Shown: positions 1-9,984 of the stretch, piece after piece
Layout of the letters: the number at the start of each line of letters is the position of its first letter
Numbering within the stretch: position 1 is the stretch's first letter
Assembly (NCBI RefSeq): GCF_022605725.1
Contig: NC_065547.1
Coordinates: 9,899,167-9,963,166 of the forward strand
Direction of reading: 5' to 3'
DNA from: Anthonomus grandis grandis
Lineage: Eukaryota; Arthropoda; Insecta; Coleoptera; Curculionidae
DNA length: 64,000 nucleotides
The notes under the pieces: generated by a model
What the model was told of the DNA's origin: nothing
Databases searched by the model: none
What the model saw: only the letters and a program-made list of their open reading frames with translations
Translations under genes and position numbers: made by a program

Positions 1-134
1 TAAAAATAAATGATACTACATTAAAATTTGTATCCAGCGCAAAAAATCTTGACTTAACTATCGACGAAGATCTCAGATTTAGTGCACACGCTCAGAATAT
101 AACAAGAAAAAGCTTCTGTGCGCTGAAATTATAA
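1..134 (+). pseudogene. Non-LTR retrotransposon RT fragment, cut by the window edge
   Basis: The frame is open from the window edge to a TAA at 132-134. It reads like the segment just after the RT palm in CR1/Jockey-type elements, where a 'LGLTIDEDLRF..H' block precedes the thumb; the window shows LDLTIDEDLRFSAHAQNITR followed by a KSFCALKL end. The match stops at ALKL. The piece at 4177-4734 resumes with YNNRHILYYSLKK, which is what would be expected next, so the two may be halves of one element split by about 4 kb. Assignment rests on family pattern only. Confidence 0.6.
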
Positions 135-148
135 CCCAATATGTATAA

Positions 149-451
149 ATATTAACATTCTTTAAATAAGTCGCAACTAAACCAATTTATACCAAAAGAA
201 ATAGTAAATATTTTAATGTATATCTACACAAACGTAAACATTAATCTAAGAATAAAAAAATATTAACATTACTCAAATTAAGTTCAACTGAAATAATGTT
301 TAACAAAAAACTGTTAGAATAAAGTATTCCTACACAAACGTAAACTTGATAAAAAAAAATAACTCAATCAATGTTTAAGACTAAACGCAACTGAACTAAT
401 TTTTAAGAAAAAAGAAGGTTTATAACATGTACATTTACAGAAACGTCGTAA
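149..451. repeat. Three degenerate tandem units of about 105 bp
   Basis: Each unit ends in a variant of ACACAAACGTAAAC (near 226-240, 331-344 and 437-451). Each also contains an 'AAGT(C/T)SCAACTRAA' segment (near 170, 280 and 385). The copies are strongly AT-rich and diverged. No coding potential is visible. Confidence 0.6.
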
Positions 452-1072
452 CCTATAGATGAGGCAAATATTTAAATCCTTTCACCATGTTTTATGCGCG
501 TGGCTGAATGCTTTAGCCACTCCTTTACGCTCCATGCTACCTTTAAATCGATATTTTATAAAATATTTAATTTTTCTGGAAGGAAGCAAAATTTGGATGC
601 CTATACCTATATAAAAAACATTGTTTACAACATAAAATCCAATAGAAATATTATACAGGGTATCCCATTTAAAATAATATATTTTGATATGCCTGCCGAC
701 CAGATGAGACCCTGTAAATTCAAAAATAAGATCGAGATCACTTTTGTGTATTTTTTAGTCTTAGAATTAAATCTACTTTCCGCTCCCAAAATTTAGATTA
801 AGAGGTGTAAAATCTCACTATTGACTAATTTTGGCATGCACTAATAATAACTTACCTTTATTGGCAAACGAAGAACTGCTAGTAGAAACACAATAATTGC
901 ACAAATAATACAAACTCCAGAAAATATAATATGAACAAAACACTCACCCTGTGTCGTTTCTTTGACGATTTGCTTACTTATAGTTATGATGCAATGCGTC
1001 AGCATCGTAAACATCCTCTTTACCCAAATTTTCTTAGACCAATCAAAGCGAAGGGTTTATGTTTGTAAAGCG
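452..1072. other. No gene seen; a short TIR-like pair
   Basis: AT-rich sequence with no supported coding. At 656-670 there is CAGGGTATCCCAT preceded by TA, and at 709-722 its approximate inverse, ATGAGACCCTGTA. These resemble termini of mariner-type MITEs, but the pair encloses only about 40 bp, so at best it is a relic. Confidence 0.3.
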
Positions 1073-1213
1073 TAGTGTTTTATATACGTGTAAAAGACGT
1101 TTAATTTGGTTGTTATTTAAACTGATGAAATAAGGTTATTTTTTAGTGTCTTTTATACATGTAAAAGACATTTAAATTGGCTGTTATTTAAACCAATAAA
1201 ATAACGTTATTTT
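1073..1213. repeat. Two-copy direct tandem repeat of about 70 bp
   Basis: Two adjacent units share the order TTTTATAYRYGTAAAAGACRTTTAA, then TTGGYTGTTATTTAAAC, then AATAASGTTATTTT. They differ at roughly one base in eight. Confidence 0.75.
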
Positions 1214-1679
1214 AACAGTATATAATATCCATGGTTATTCAGATAGGTTACAATGCAAATAAATACTCTTTCATTCGTTTGTTTACAAATTTTTAATGAG
1301 TTACTTATTATATTGGGTATTACGTCACTTATAGCAAAAATCAATTTAGAAATTTTTTATCTCACACGCTCAACAATTATTGAAAAGAAGAAGAAAATAG
1401 ACTTATTCACGTATTTAAAAGAAATATGAACTTAAATCTGTAACGATACCGTTCGATATATTTAATTTAATTTAAGTTCAATAAGTTTTAAATACAATAA
1501 TTTACTTGAGATATAATAGATTTTTTTTTATATACCTAGGAGCTGAGGTTCAATCTATTAATCTCTGAGCTCGTTTCTTTTTTTCAATATCCTACCTAAC
1601 TTTGTTATGAATATTATAATTAAAAAACGATAAAATACAACAAGAAGACCTACTTTTTTTAAAAAATACCTAATTTGAA
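1214..1679. other. No gene seen
   Basis: AT-rich sequence with a run of T at 1531-1539. It may hold part of the 3' untranslated region of the neighbouring minus-strand Penelope-like element, but no boundary is visible. Confidence 0.3.
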
Positions 1680-1717
1680 CCAACGTTTCGGTAGTTATAT
1701 CTACTACCGTTATCAAG
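1680..1717 (-). other. Hammerhead-like hairpin at the PLE 3' side
   Basis: On the minus strand the order is CTTGATAA, then CGGTAGT (1703-1709), a 7-nt loop, ACTACCG (1689-1695), and AAACG. The 7-bp stem is perfect and is followed by the GAAAC-type segment of hammerhead ribozymes. The CUGANGA core is imperfect: the window has TTGATAA, two changes from consensus. PLE terminal repeats are known to carry hammerhead motifs. This copy may be inactive. Confidence 0.45.
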
Positions 1718-1982
1718 GTAATTAAAGTAAAATTAAATTAAATTAAAAATAAAATATACTTATCTTTCAAATTTTTAGTAATCCAGTCTCATCAAAATTT
1801 CTTCCTAATTCGAAAATACTTTATATACTTTTTTATATGATTTGACGGTTTATTAATAGTTTGACAAACTATTTTGAAAGATAACAAAATTTTCAAAGGT
1901 TACTTTTTTAAAAAATTAAAGGGGTGTGATCTTAATGTAAATTAATCATAGAAAATACATGAATATCAAATATTTTAAATCA

Positions 1983-3644
1983 TTAATTAATTTTGAGAAT
2001 ACCCTGATCTACCTCTCTCTTTAGCAAAGGAATCCATGTATTATGAAAATCAACCGAACAAGTAGCTAAGCATTTATCTTCATTTAACATTATAAATGCA
2101 CTTTCCTTTAGCTTACGTAATTTTGAAATTGGTTCCTTTGCTAAAATTGAGGAAGCATTCCAGTCTATTCTGTGGTTATTGTCGAATGCATGTTGTGTAA
2201 TTTTTGATTTTTGAAAATCATTGTTTTTTATGTAAGATTTATGTTCATTAATTCTTTTTGGTAATGGTCTACAGGTTTCACCTATGTAAAATTTACCACA
2301 AATACAAGGAATTTTATAGATTACATTTTTATTAAATTCATTTTCATTGAAAGGTTTAGTTTTTGTTAATAAGTATCGTAATGTGTTTTGTGATTTAAAA
2401 ATAGTTCTTATATTAAATTTTTTAGCAATTCTTTTTATCTTATCAGAAAAACCTGGAATAAATGGTAAAATAAGATTTGTCGTAAAAAGTGGTTGATTCA
2501 ATTTTATACGTGGATTATCAAACTCTTTAAAGCAATTTTCTAAAAATTCTTTGGGATAATTATTTTGAATTAAGATATTTTTAATAAAATCTTTTTCAGT
2601 TGTTAAATATTGGTTATTACAAATAATGTGTGCACGATCATATAAACTTTTTACCACTCCTTTCTTTACCATTATTGGATGATTAGAATTAAAATTAAGA
2701 TATCTATTAGTATGAGTTGGTTTACGGTAAATTCTAGTTTCAAAATTTTGTAAATACTTTTTAATTAAAATATCAAGAAAAGGAAGCTGACCATCAGCCT
2801 CCTTTTCAAGAGTAAATTTTATAGTAGATTCTTTTGAGTTAATGTAATTTAAAAAATGTATAAGATCTATTTCGTTATGGTGATATATTGAAAAAATATC
2901 ATCAATATATCGCCACCATATTTTAGGTTTTTTATCAAATGTATTAATAATTTCAGATTCAAAATTTTCCATAAATATATTACTTAAAATTGGTGAAAGA
3001 GGAGAACCCATAGCCATACCAAAGTTTTGTTGATAAAATTCATTATTGTATTGAAAATAAGTAGTTTTGACACAATAGGTTAAAAGTTCTAAAATTGTAA
3101 TAACGCTTAATGTTGTACGTTCTGCCAAATTATTATCATTCTCTAATTTATTTTTAACAATATTTAAAGTTTTGTCAACAGGAACATTAGTAAAAAGACT
3201 TACAACATCAAAACTTACCAATAGATCATGAGGGTTAAAAGAAATTGTAGAAAGTTTTTCTAAAAAGTGTTGAGAATTTTTAATGTAAGAATCAGAATTA
3301 TTAGTGTATGGAGTTAAGATATTTAAAAGATATTTTGCAAGAGGATGAGTAGGTGAATTTATGCTACTAACTATAGGTCTTAAAGGAACATTTATTTTAT
3401 GTATTTTTGGTAAACCATAAAAATGTGGTGATTTACTATTATGTGGAGTTAATTTAAATCTATCAATATTAGAAAATTGGTTTTTATGCTTTTTAAGTAA
3501 ATTATAAATTTGTCTTTCAATTTTTTCTGTAGGATCTTTAGATAATTTAGAATAATTGCCATCATTAATTATTAAATTTAATTTATTTTCATAAGTGTTA
3601 ATATTTAAAAGAACAGTAGCATTACCTTTATCATTACCTTTATT
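1983..3644 (-). CDS. Penelope-like RT with GIY-YIG endonuclease, N-terminus lost
   Basis: About 553 codons are open with no internal stop, and no convincing initiator is visible at the 5' end. In order: DKGNATVLLN (the pre-RT block), FYGLPKIHK, PLRPIVSSINSP and AKYLLN, all characteristic of PLE reverse transcriptases. Then come VSFDVVSLFTNVP (palm motif A with catalytic Asp), FGMAMGSPLSPILSNIFME (motif B) and YIDDIF (catalytic Asp pair). LPFLDILI and YRKPTHTNRYLNFNSNHP follow. Near the C-terminus VIYKIPCICGKFYIGETCR and the following KRINEHKSYI form the GIY-YIG nuclease. This is among the best-preserved frames in the window, which suggests the copy is young relative to its neighbours. It is called partial because the 5' end stops inside a conserved block. 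Confidence 0.9.
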   Translation of the reverse strand, partial: NKGNDKGNATVLLNINTYENKLNLIINDGNYSKLSKDPTEKIERQIYNLLKKHKNQFSNIDRFKLTPHNSKSPHFYGLPKIHKINVPLRPIVSSINSPTHPLAKYLLNILTPYTNNSDSYIKNSQHFLEKLSTISFNPHDLLVSFDVVSLFTNVPVDKTLNIVKNKLENDNNLAERTTLSVITILELLTYCVKTTYFQYNNEFYQQNFGMAMGSPLSPILSNIFMENFESEIINTFDKKPKIWWRYIDDIFSIYHHNEIDLIHFLNYINSKESTIKFTLEKEADGQLPFLDILIKKYLQNFETRIYRKPTHTNRYLNFNSNHPIMVKKGVVKSLYDRAHIICNNQYLTTEKDFIKNILIQNNYPKEFLENCFKEFDNPRIKLNQPLFTTNLILPFIPGFSDKIKRIAKKFNIRTIFKSQNTLRYLLTKTKPFNENEFNKNVIYKIPCICGKFYIGETCRPLPKRINEHKSYIKNNDFQKSKITQHAFDNNHRIDWNASSILAKEPISKLRKLKESAFIMLNEDKCLATCSVDFHNTWIPLLKREVDQGILKIN

Positions 3645-3647
3645 TTA

Positions 3648-4176
3648 AATTTTTAAGCAAATAAAATAATTTTTAGATTTTTTTAATACTTTTTTTAAAA
3701 CTTATACAATAATTGCCGTTAAAGAATGTGCAGCTTTGCAGGCAGCTTAGAGTTTAAAGTAGAATCGATAGGTAATATATATGAGTTAGTATTATTAACA
3801 TCTTTATTAACACATTTTTTCGTCGAACTTTATCTACATATTATTCAAACGCAATTTATAGTCACCAAAAAAGAAGAAACATAAGTACCAAGATAATATA
3901 ATGAATTTCCTATTTTATAATAATGTTTATAGAATAAATAATATCTCAATTAATAAAATTCTTTAACGTTTAAAAAACATTTAAGATGATAGAAGAAATA
4001 AAGTTATAAAAATCTGTTATTAAAACGTTATAAAAATATTAAATGTTATTTTGGTGTGTATTCAACGCCCTTTTAACGTTAACTTATACCGTTTTATTTT
4101 ACACCAAAATTCAACGGTTAAACTTTCAACCTAAAATGTCCTAAGACCAATTATCAACGTATGACACGTTGAAAAA
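3648..4176. other. No gene seen; AT-rich with a short inverted repeat
   Basis: Low-complexity A/T runs flank the PLE on its 5' side. ATTTTGGTGT near 4050 and ACACCAAAAT near 4102 are inverted copies around about 50 bp rich in TTAACGTTAA-like words. They could be termini of a small MITE, but no target duplication was found. Confidence 0.3.
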
Positions 4177-4734
4177 ATGTTAAATAAACGTGTATGTGTT
4201 TACTGGGTATATAATAATCGGCACATTCTTTACTACTCGTTGAAAAAAAGTTTATGCGACACATTAGTACTCTCACATTTCAACTATGGTGACTTTATAT
4301 ACGGTCCATGTCTTACGGCTCTCGATAAACAAAAAATACAAAGGGTACAGAACGCATGCTGTCGATTAATATACGGAATTAGGAAGCATGACCATATTAC
4401 TCATAAAATTGTAGAATCTAAGTGGCTAAATATGGAAAGCCGTAGAAAACTACATCTTTCAAATTTTGTGCATAAGCTTCTCAATACCACTAACACCTCG
4501 AATACTCTTAAAAATAAATTTCTGCCAAGGACAAGCATGCATGGACAAAATATTAGAAACAAAAACAAATTTTCCATCCCGTTACATAAAACATCTATGT
4601 ATAAAAGATCCTTTTCATATAATGCAATCACCTTATATAATTCCATACCTGATAATTTTAAAATATTTAATATTAACAAATTTAAATACAAAATGCGTTT
4701 GTTTTTATTTAATCAACAAACTCACCATGAATAA
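4177..4734 (+). pseudogene. Non-LTR retrotransposon RT, C-terminal part
   Basis: The translated frame gives the thumb and C-terminal region of a CR1/Jockey-type ORF2. It includes KKSLCDTLVLSHFNYGDFIYGP, KIQRVQNACCRLIYGIRK, then KWLNMESRRKLHLSNFVHKLLN, and a tail with RSFSYNAITLYNSIPDNFK ending at a stop. The homologous part starts near YNNRHILYY (about 4210). The first 11 residues are probably flank, so the indicated Met is not a real start. RT catalytic motifs are absent from this piece. The 134-bp RT scrap at the window start ends exactly where this one begins. Confidence 0.75.
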
Positions 4735-5224
4735 GAAAGGATTTTTTTTCTTTCTTACTAAAGACAAAAAGACACTTAAAATGAGCATGTTGAGGCAATA
4801 CTTAAAAAAAATAAAGGAGTAAATTAAAAAAAATGAGAGAATAACCAGGAAAAGTGTATCTGACTTGTGTAATAAACCAACCTTATAATATATTTGAAGA
4901 ATTTATAAACAGGTATTAGCATTGTATGCTGAACTGGACTAGGCTTTGAAATTATTTCAAAATATAACTATCTACTTTTTAAAGAAAATCTCTACCTGCT
5001 ACTGGATAAAGCTATATTACGGTCTTTTGTATCGCACAGTTTGTCGTTGTGTATAATAATTCTTTAAGTAACTTCTCTTTTCTTTCTACAATATGTGCGT
5101 ACATTTAAAGAGCTATTATTATATATAATAATCACAACTGTAAACTATTTGTTTGTTAAATAAAAGACGTTTATTATATATATTTTTTTAAGTTGGTTTC
5201 AAAAAATATTGCGGTTTTGTGTTG
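4735..5224. other. No gene seen; probable 3' UTR of the non-LTR fragment then AT-rich DNA
   Basis: Runs of T and A directly follow the RT stop (4738-4747, 4826-4834). A short palindrome of TATTATTATATATAATAATC type lies near 5113. No tail repeat or polyadenylation site clearly closes the element. Confidence 0.3.
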
Positions 5225-5400
5225 AGTGAGCAAAAGAAAGAACTAATTTCATTTATGGCAGAGCACCCGGAAAAAAGTCGGGCAAATTCACACACGATAT
5301 TTCAGCTAAAACTGCACAAGCCTTCTGGATAAAAGTAGCGGACAGATTACACAGTCTCCCTGGAGCACATAAAAAAGAGCACATCAATTCCATCGTAATA
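5225..5400 (+). pseudogene. Zeste-type Myb/SANT-like DNA-binding domain fragment
   Basis: Two overlapping frames give EQKKELISFMAEHPEKSR and then, after a one-base shift, GKFTHDISAKTAQAFWIK and VADRLHSLPGAHKKEH. This is the layout of the zeste-like Myb/SANT domain: acidic start, an 'A..FW..VA..L.SL.GA.KK' core and conserved aromatic residues. The domain occurs in host regulators and in many transposon-associated proteins of insects. The fragment stops within 20 bp of the mariner-like element at 5418, which may have disrupted it. A frameshift is certain. Origin (host exon or transposon) is unknown. Confidence 0.55.
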
Positions 5401-5417
5401 GGCTTGCTTAATCTATA

Positions 5418-5737
5418 CAGGGTGCCTCCGATTAAGTCGGCACTATTGGTATCTTTGTTAATATTTAAGATACAGGGTCGGTTAAATTAGCAAACTAGTA
5501 GGATTTTTTCTGTTGATTAAAATGGTGAAAACAGAAAAAAAATTGAACATCGCGTTTTCGAGAAAATGTAAAAAATGTACTTTTCTTAAACTGAATCTCC
5601 TGTATATTTTTACATAAATCAAAAGATAATAATTTTCTTAATAAAAAAGTTTATTTACACTAATAGCCTAAACCTAAAAATAACAAAGTTATAGCGATAT
5701 TAATAGATTTGTCAAATTTAGGCAAGTTGGCTTTGAA
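5418..5737. repeat. Left long terminal inverted repeat
   Basis: Matches 6969-7288 in inverse orientation. Both arms contain an internal CAGGGTCGGTTAAATTAGCA, and about 170 bp further in ACATAAATCAAAAGATAATA. Confidence 0.85.
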
Positions 5738-5795
5738 ATAAATAACATTAAGTAAAACTACTAATTTACAATAAATGAGCAAAACCATCGCCATC

Positions 5796-6831
5796 TTATT
5801 CAATACATTTCTGAGCACACTTAAGCACACGTCTTGTAGCTTTTAAGATTGATCTTCTATGTTTTGATCCAATTATTTGCCTAATATGTGTTTGAACTTC
5901 ATCAACGGTTCTGTATTTTTTTTATGCACTTCATTTTTTATGTAACCCCAAAAATAAAAATCTAGAGGGGTTAGTTCTGGTTACCTAGGTGGTCAACGAA
6001 TCGGGCCACGTGTCGCAATCCATTTATCGTCATAAAGACTATTAGGTAATATTCTTACATCATTTAGTTGATAGGAAGGTGCTCCATCCTGTTGAAAATA
6101 GATTTGTTGCCGTCTCTCCAAGTTAACATTATCCAAATAATCTTCCAGCGCTCCAGATAATATGAGATCAACATATCTCCTTCCAGTCAAAGTGCCATCA
6201 TAAAACACAGATCCTATTACTTGGCTTTCTATTAAGCCGCACCAAACGTTTATACGAAATTGATTTTGAGGATTTCTGGAATCAGTAAGGAAAAGATTTT
6301 CTTGGGACCAATAGTGTACATTTTTACGGGTAAACATATCTTTGTTTGAAAAATTAGCTTCGTCGCTCCAAATTATACGGTTTAAAATATTATCATTAGC
6401 TTCATATGTATTACGTAACCAGTTGCAAAAAGCAAGTCTTCTTTCGTTATCGCCAGGCAACAATGTTTGTACTGGTCGATGCTTATATGGCACAAATTTG
6501 TGTTTCTTTAAGACCCGCAAAACTGTTACTAAGCTCACACCGTAAGTTCTTGCGAAATCTCTAATTGAGTTTTCCATATGAGCTTCAAAATATGCCAAAA
6601 TAGAAATTTTAACATCCTCGCTTACTATAAATTGGTTCCTTCTTCTAGTTCTTTCAAACACGTTTTCGTTACTTACCTAAATTTTCTGTAGAGAAATAAA
6701 AAGTATCTACGGTTTGGCAAATTACGAGTCTGGAATCTCTGGTGGTACTCTTCTAGCGCTCTGTCACTATTTTTTCGACATACAAGGTAACATTCTAACA
6801 TATCACATTTTTCAATATGCGTAAAAGGCAT
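5796..6831 (-). pseudogene. IS630/mariner-type transposase, frameshifted and with stops
   Basis: The start is the ATG at 6829-6831 (MPFTHIEKCDML). An N-terminal DUF4817-like segment ends in NLPNRRYFLFLYRKFR. A one-base frameshift near 6680 follows, then FERTRRRNQF, a helix-turn-helix (IRDFARTYGVSLVTVLRVLK), and the catalytic region. RIIWSDEANF supplies the first Asp and YFQQDGAPSY the second. The third site lies in a PELTPLDF block in a segment broken by two stops (W to TGA and S to TAG near 5990-6010), then a frameshift. The C-terminus ends at about 5796. It would cut and paste the surrounding element by DDE/D chemistry if intact; it is not. Confidence 0.85.
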
Positions 6832-6968
6832 TTTACTAATTTAGATTTTACAAAAATCACAAACTTTGCTAACATGTAACTGTCAGTATTTCTTTATTTA
6901 ATAAAATCTCTACGGCTACTGTCATTTTATTATTCAAACAATGATTTATTTGTTTTGCTCTCAAAAAG

Positions 6969-7288
6969 TTCAAGGCCAACTTGCCTAAATTTGACAAAAT
7001 TATTAATATCGCTATAACTTTGTTATTTTTAGGTTTAGGCTATTCGTATAAATAAACTTTTTTATTAAGAAAATTATTATCTTTTGATTTATGTAAAAAT
7101 ATACAGGGGATTCCATTTAACAAAAGTACATTCTTCACATTTTCTCGAAAACGCGAGGTTCAATTTTTTTTCTGTTTTCACCATTTTAATCAACAGAAAA
7201 ATTCCTACTAGTTTGCTAATTTAACCGACCCTGTATCTTAAATATTAACAAAGATACCAATAGTGCCGACTTAATCGGAGGCACCCTG
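6969..7288. repeat. Right long terminal inverted repeat
   Basis: Inverse of 5418-5737, ending CCCTG with TA outside. Confidence 0.85.
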
Positions 7289-7294
7289 TATAAT

Positions 7295-7424
7295 TTCATA
7301 AATTGAGCATCTGAATACATTTTAAATGGGTCAAGAAATAAAGAGTACATCCTATTCCTTCTATCTGCCAGAGTTTCAGTCTCTTCCAGTGCATCCACGA
7401 AGTTTCTTTGCACAAGATTGTTTA
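7295..7424. other. Short unassigned gap
   Basis: Separates the mariner-type element from the 3' tail of the following non-LTR element. No signal seen. Confidence 0.3.
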
Positions 7425-9247
7425 ATAATAATTATAATAATAATAATAATAATTTCTTTATTGCTTTCAAGATCTAATTAAAATAGACAATAGCAACGTC
7501 ACAAAACAAACAAAATTAAAATTTGATAACATCTACACAGTACATACTGCTAATAAAAATAGTAAGAACAAAAAGAACAAAAAGATAATGTTGGACATAA
7601 TAATGGGTGCATTACTTTACCACTTGTATCTCAAGTATGATACATTATGAAGATAAATAAATTAGTAAACAAACCCTTAATATTAATCATAATACACATT
7701 TAAAATTGTAAATCGAAACTACAGATACACTTGCCCAACAGATACCTTGTAGTGTCTTTCCTAAACTTCATGATATTTTTCTCTTGCCTTGGGGCAGGAG
7801 GTAATCTATTATATGTTTTAATAGCAGCAAAGGCAGGAGATCTTTGAAAAAAGGCAGAGTGATGAGTTGGGACACTCAGTTCAGCTCTCGCCCTTGTCAC
7901 AATAGATATACCCTCAGCATAATGATCTTCATTAGTTTGAAAAAGATGCAGGTGTTTCTTTGCAAAAATAGCTAACATAAGAATGTACAGAGCTGGAACA
8001 GTGAGTAGACCAAGCTTAGTAAAATAAGTCCTACAAGACGTTTGTGGTGTGAGTCTGAGCATGCATCTTATGATGCGTTTTTGTGCTATAAAGACTGACA
8101 CGGCGTCAGTTGAAGATCCCCAAAACATCACACTATAAGTGATTAGAGATTGAACCGATGCATAGTAAAGTTGCTTCAGACAATTTAGGGAAAGCTCTTC
8201 TCGTAGACGTCTTATTAACGCGCAGAAACTATTTAGTTTTTTGCCAAGAGTGTCTATGTGTGGGACCCATGTGAGACAGGAGTCAATTTGTATACCAAGG
8301 AATTTTAAGGAAGCTACCTCTCGAAGAGACTTTTTTTCAAACTTTACTAGTAGGGAATTTTGAGGTGAAGTTTTGGAGCCCGGTTTTATCAGCATTTAGC
8401 TTCAGAGCATGATTGTCACACCACTCCTGCATCCTCTCTACCACCTGAGAAGCTCTAACAGATAGTTCTTCAATCAGATGTTCTGACAAGATTATGGATG
8501 TGTCATCAGCATATTGGTTGATAAAACTCCCTGGAAAACACTCACTGAGACCATTTACATATAATATGAATAGTACTGGGCCTAGATTTGAACCCTGTAC
8601 CACCAAGGATGACGCTGAGTAAACATATGTACCATTACCAGAGCCAAGGCAAACTGTTGATTCTCTCTGATCTAAATAAGAGGCTATAAATCTGGCACAG
8701 TTTCCCCTCAGTCCACAATTTTCAAGGATTGACAGCAGTAGACCATGGTTGATTGTGTCGAATGCTTTCGATAAATCGAAAAAGAGTCCGGCAACTTTTT
8801 CTTTTTTGTCAACATTTTCAATCACAAAGGATATAAGCTTGAAAACTGCCAACTGGGTTGAATGATTGGGCCTAAAACCAGACTGGCTATCTGAAAGAAT
8901 AGTTTGCCTTTTTAAAAAGTTCATAATACGAATATAAATGACTCGCTCAAAGATTTTTGATATTGAAGAAAGGAGAGAAATTAGTCGATAATTTCTACAT
9001 CCTGCTCATCACCCTTATTTTTAAAAATTGGAAGAACTTTCGCCTTTTTTAGTTTAGATGGAAAGATTCCCATGTGCAAACAGGCATTTATTTTGTGAGC
9101 TAGAGGCACATTTATATGGTGACAAGCTTTTTTGAGTATGTTTATTGGTATTTCATCAAGACCAGCAGAGTATTTATTTGGCAAGGCCAATAGAATATGC
9201 TGAACTTCCTTTGAATCTGTGGGAAAGAGGATGTTTAATCTTGCCAT
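7425..9247 (-). mobile_element. Non-LTR retrotransposon (CR1/Jockey/I group), 5'-truncated
   Basis: Read on the minus strand, a damaged RT gene (9247 to 7700) is followed by a 3' UTR, an AATAAAGAAATT signal and an (ATT)n tail at 7425-7453. A short-repeat tail instead of poly(A) is typical of I-type and some CR1-type elements. The upstream endonuclease and ORF1 are absent, as expected for a 5'-truncated insertion. Confidence 0.8.
7700..9247 (-). pseudogene. ORF2 reverse transcriptase in three frame pieces
   Basis: The fingers (8981-9247) read KYSAGLDEIPINILKKA and KLKKAKVLPIFKNKGD. After a frameshift, 8337-8924 holds QSGFRPNHSTQLAVFKLI, FFDLSKAFDTINH (motif A), VVQGSNLGPVLFILYVNGL (motif B, normally GVPQGS) and NQYADDTSI (catalytic YADD). 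A second frameshift leads into 7700-8395, the thumb and C-terminal domain (SLKFLGIQIDSCLTWVPHI, KQLYYASVQSLITYSVMFWG). Catalytic residues remain but the two frameshifts kill the gene. RNase H is not seen. Confidence 0.85.
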
Positions 9248-9984
9248 TTGATTATGGCTGTTTTTTTTTCAATAAACAGCCAAAAAACACTACGAAAATA
9301 CTTAACTTTTTCGTGCGAAATCCTCTAATTTCGTATGTGAATCAAATTCGAATGGTTTCAAAAATACGGCCCTAGGGCCGCCGCGCCGAGAGAAAAACCG
9401 GGCCTGGGTCTAAAAATTTACGGTCTCCTATACAAACATCCATAACTTCTTCAAGAATAAAACTAATTATGAAATATATGTGTCAATTATATATACAGGG
9501 TGTCCCATAATTTAGACGACACAGAGCAGAGCATATTCTTTGCTCAAAAATATTACGATTTCATCAAATTTTTCTAGTTCGAAAAAAGATAATAACCAAG
9601 ATACAGGATGTTAAAGTTTGAATTAAATATTTTCATAATTTTTAAAGTCCTTTAAAAAGTAGCATATCAGCACAAAATTTGATAGCAAGGGATTTTCGGT
9701 GGCAAGAAATTATAATTCAATGGTAATTATTGTGTACATCTTAGATATTTCAAGATAAAAAGTTTAAATAAGCATAGGTCCAGAAATGCTTGATTTTCAA
9801 GATGGGTGTCAAATTTCTTAAAAACCGGTTTTTCCTAAATATTTTAATAAGCTTTCAGTCAATTTTGTTCAAATTTATAAAAACCTATTTTTAGATCTAC
9901 CCTTAAACTTTTATTTCAATAAAAAAAATTAACAATAAATAACACCAGACTTATAATAGTTGCTGAAAATTCCCTCCTTCAATC
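9248..9984. other. No gene; one mariner/MITE-type terminus
   Basis: At 9496-9510, TATACAGGGTGTCCCATAAT is the common terminus of insect mariner-type MITEs. No matching opposite end lies nearby, so this is probably one end of a truncated copy. A GC-rich patch (CGGCCCTAGGGCCGCCGCGC) lies near 9368-9390. Confidence 0.35.

Larger units (their letters stand above)
1680..3647 (-). mobile_element. Penelope-like element, 5'-truncated
   Basis: Penelope-like elements (PLEs) encode a reverse transcriptase related to telomerase plus a C-terminal GIY-YIG endonuclease, and insert through target-primed reverse transcription. Both domains are present here in one open minus-strand frame (1983-3644). The 3' flank carries a hairpin motif at 1680-1717 of the kind found in PLE terminal repeats. 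On the 5' side the frame ends abruptly at a stop at 3645-3647 inside the conserved pre-RT block (DKGNATV). The N-terminal part is therefore missing or frameshifted. No terminal repeats or target-site duplication could be fixed. Confidence 0.85.
5418..7288 (-). mobile_element. IS630/Tc1-mariner-type DNA transposon with 320-bp terminal inverted repeats
   Basis: The ends are CAGGGTGCCTCCGATTAAGT (left) and its exact inverse (right), each flanked by TA (5416-5417, 7289-7290), the target duplication of this superfamily. The inverted repeats run about 320 bp (5418-5737 and 6969-7288) and remain very similar. That is far longer than the roughly 30 bp of the mariners elsewhere in this window. The centre holds one minus-strand transposase gene, now broken. 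Confidence 0.85.

Noticed and set aside
4401..4691. 96-codon minus-strand frame
   Set aside because: Overlaps the RT coding sequence on the other strand and has no motif of its own.
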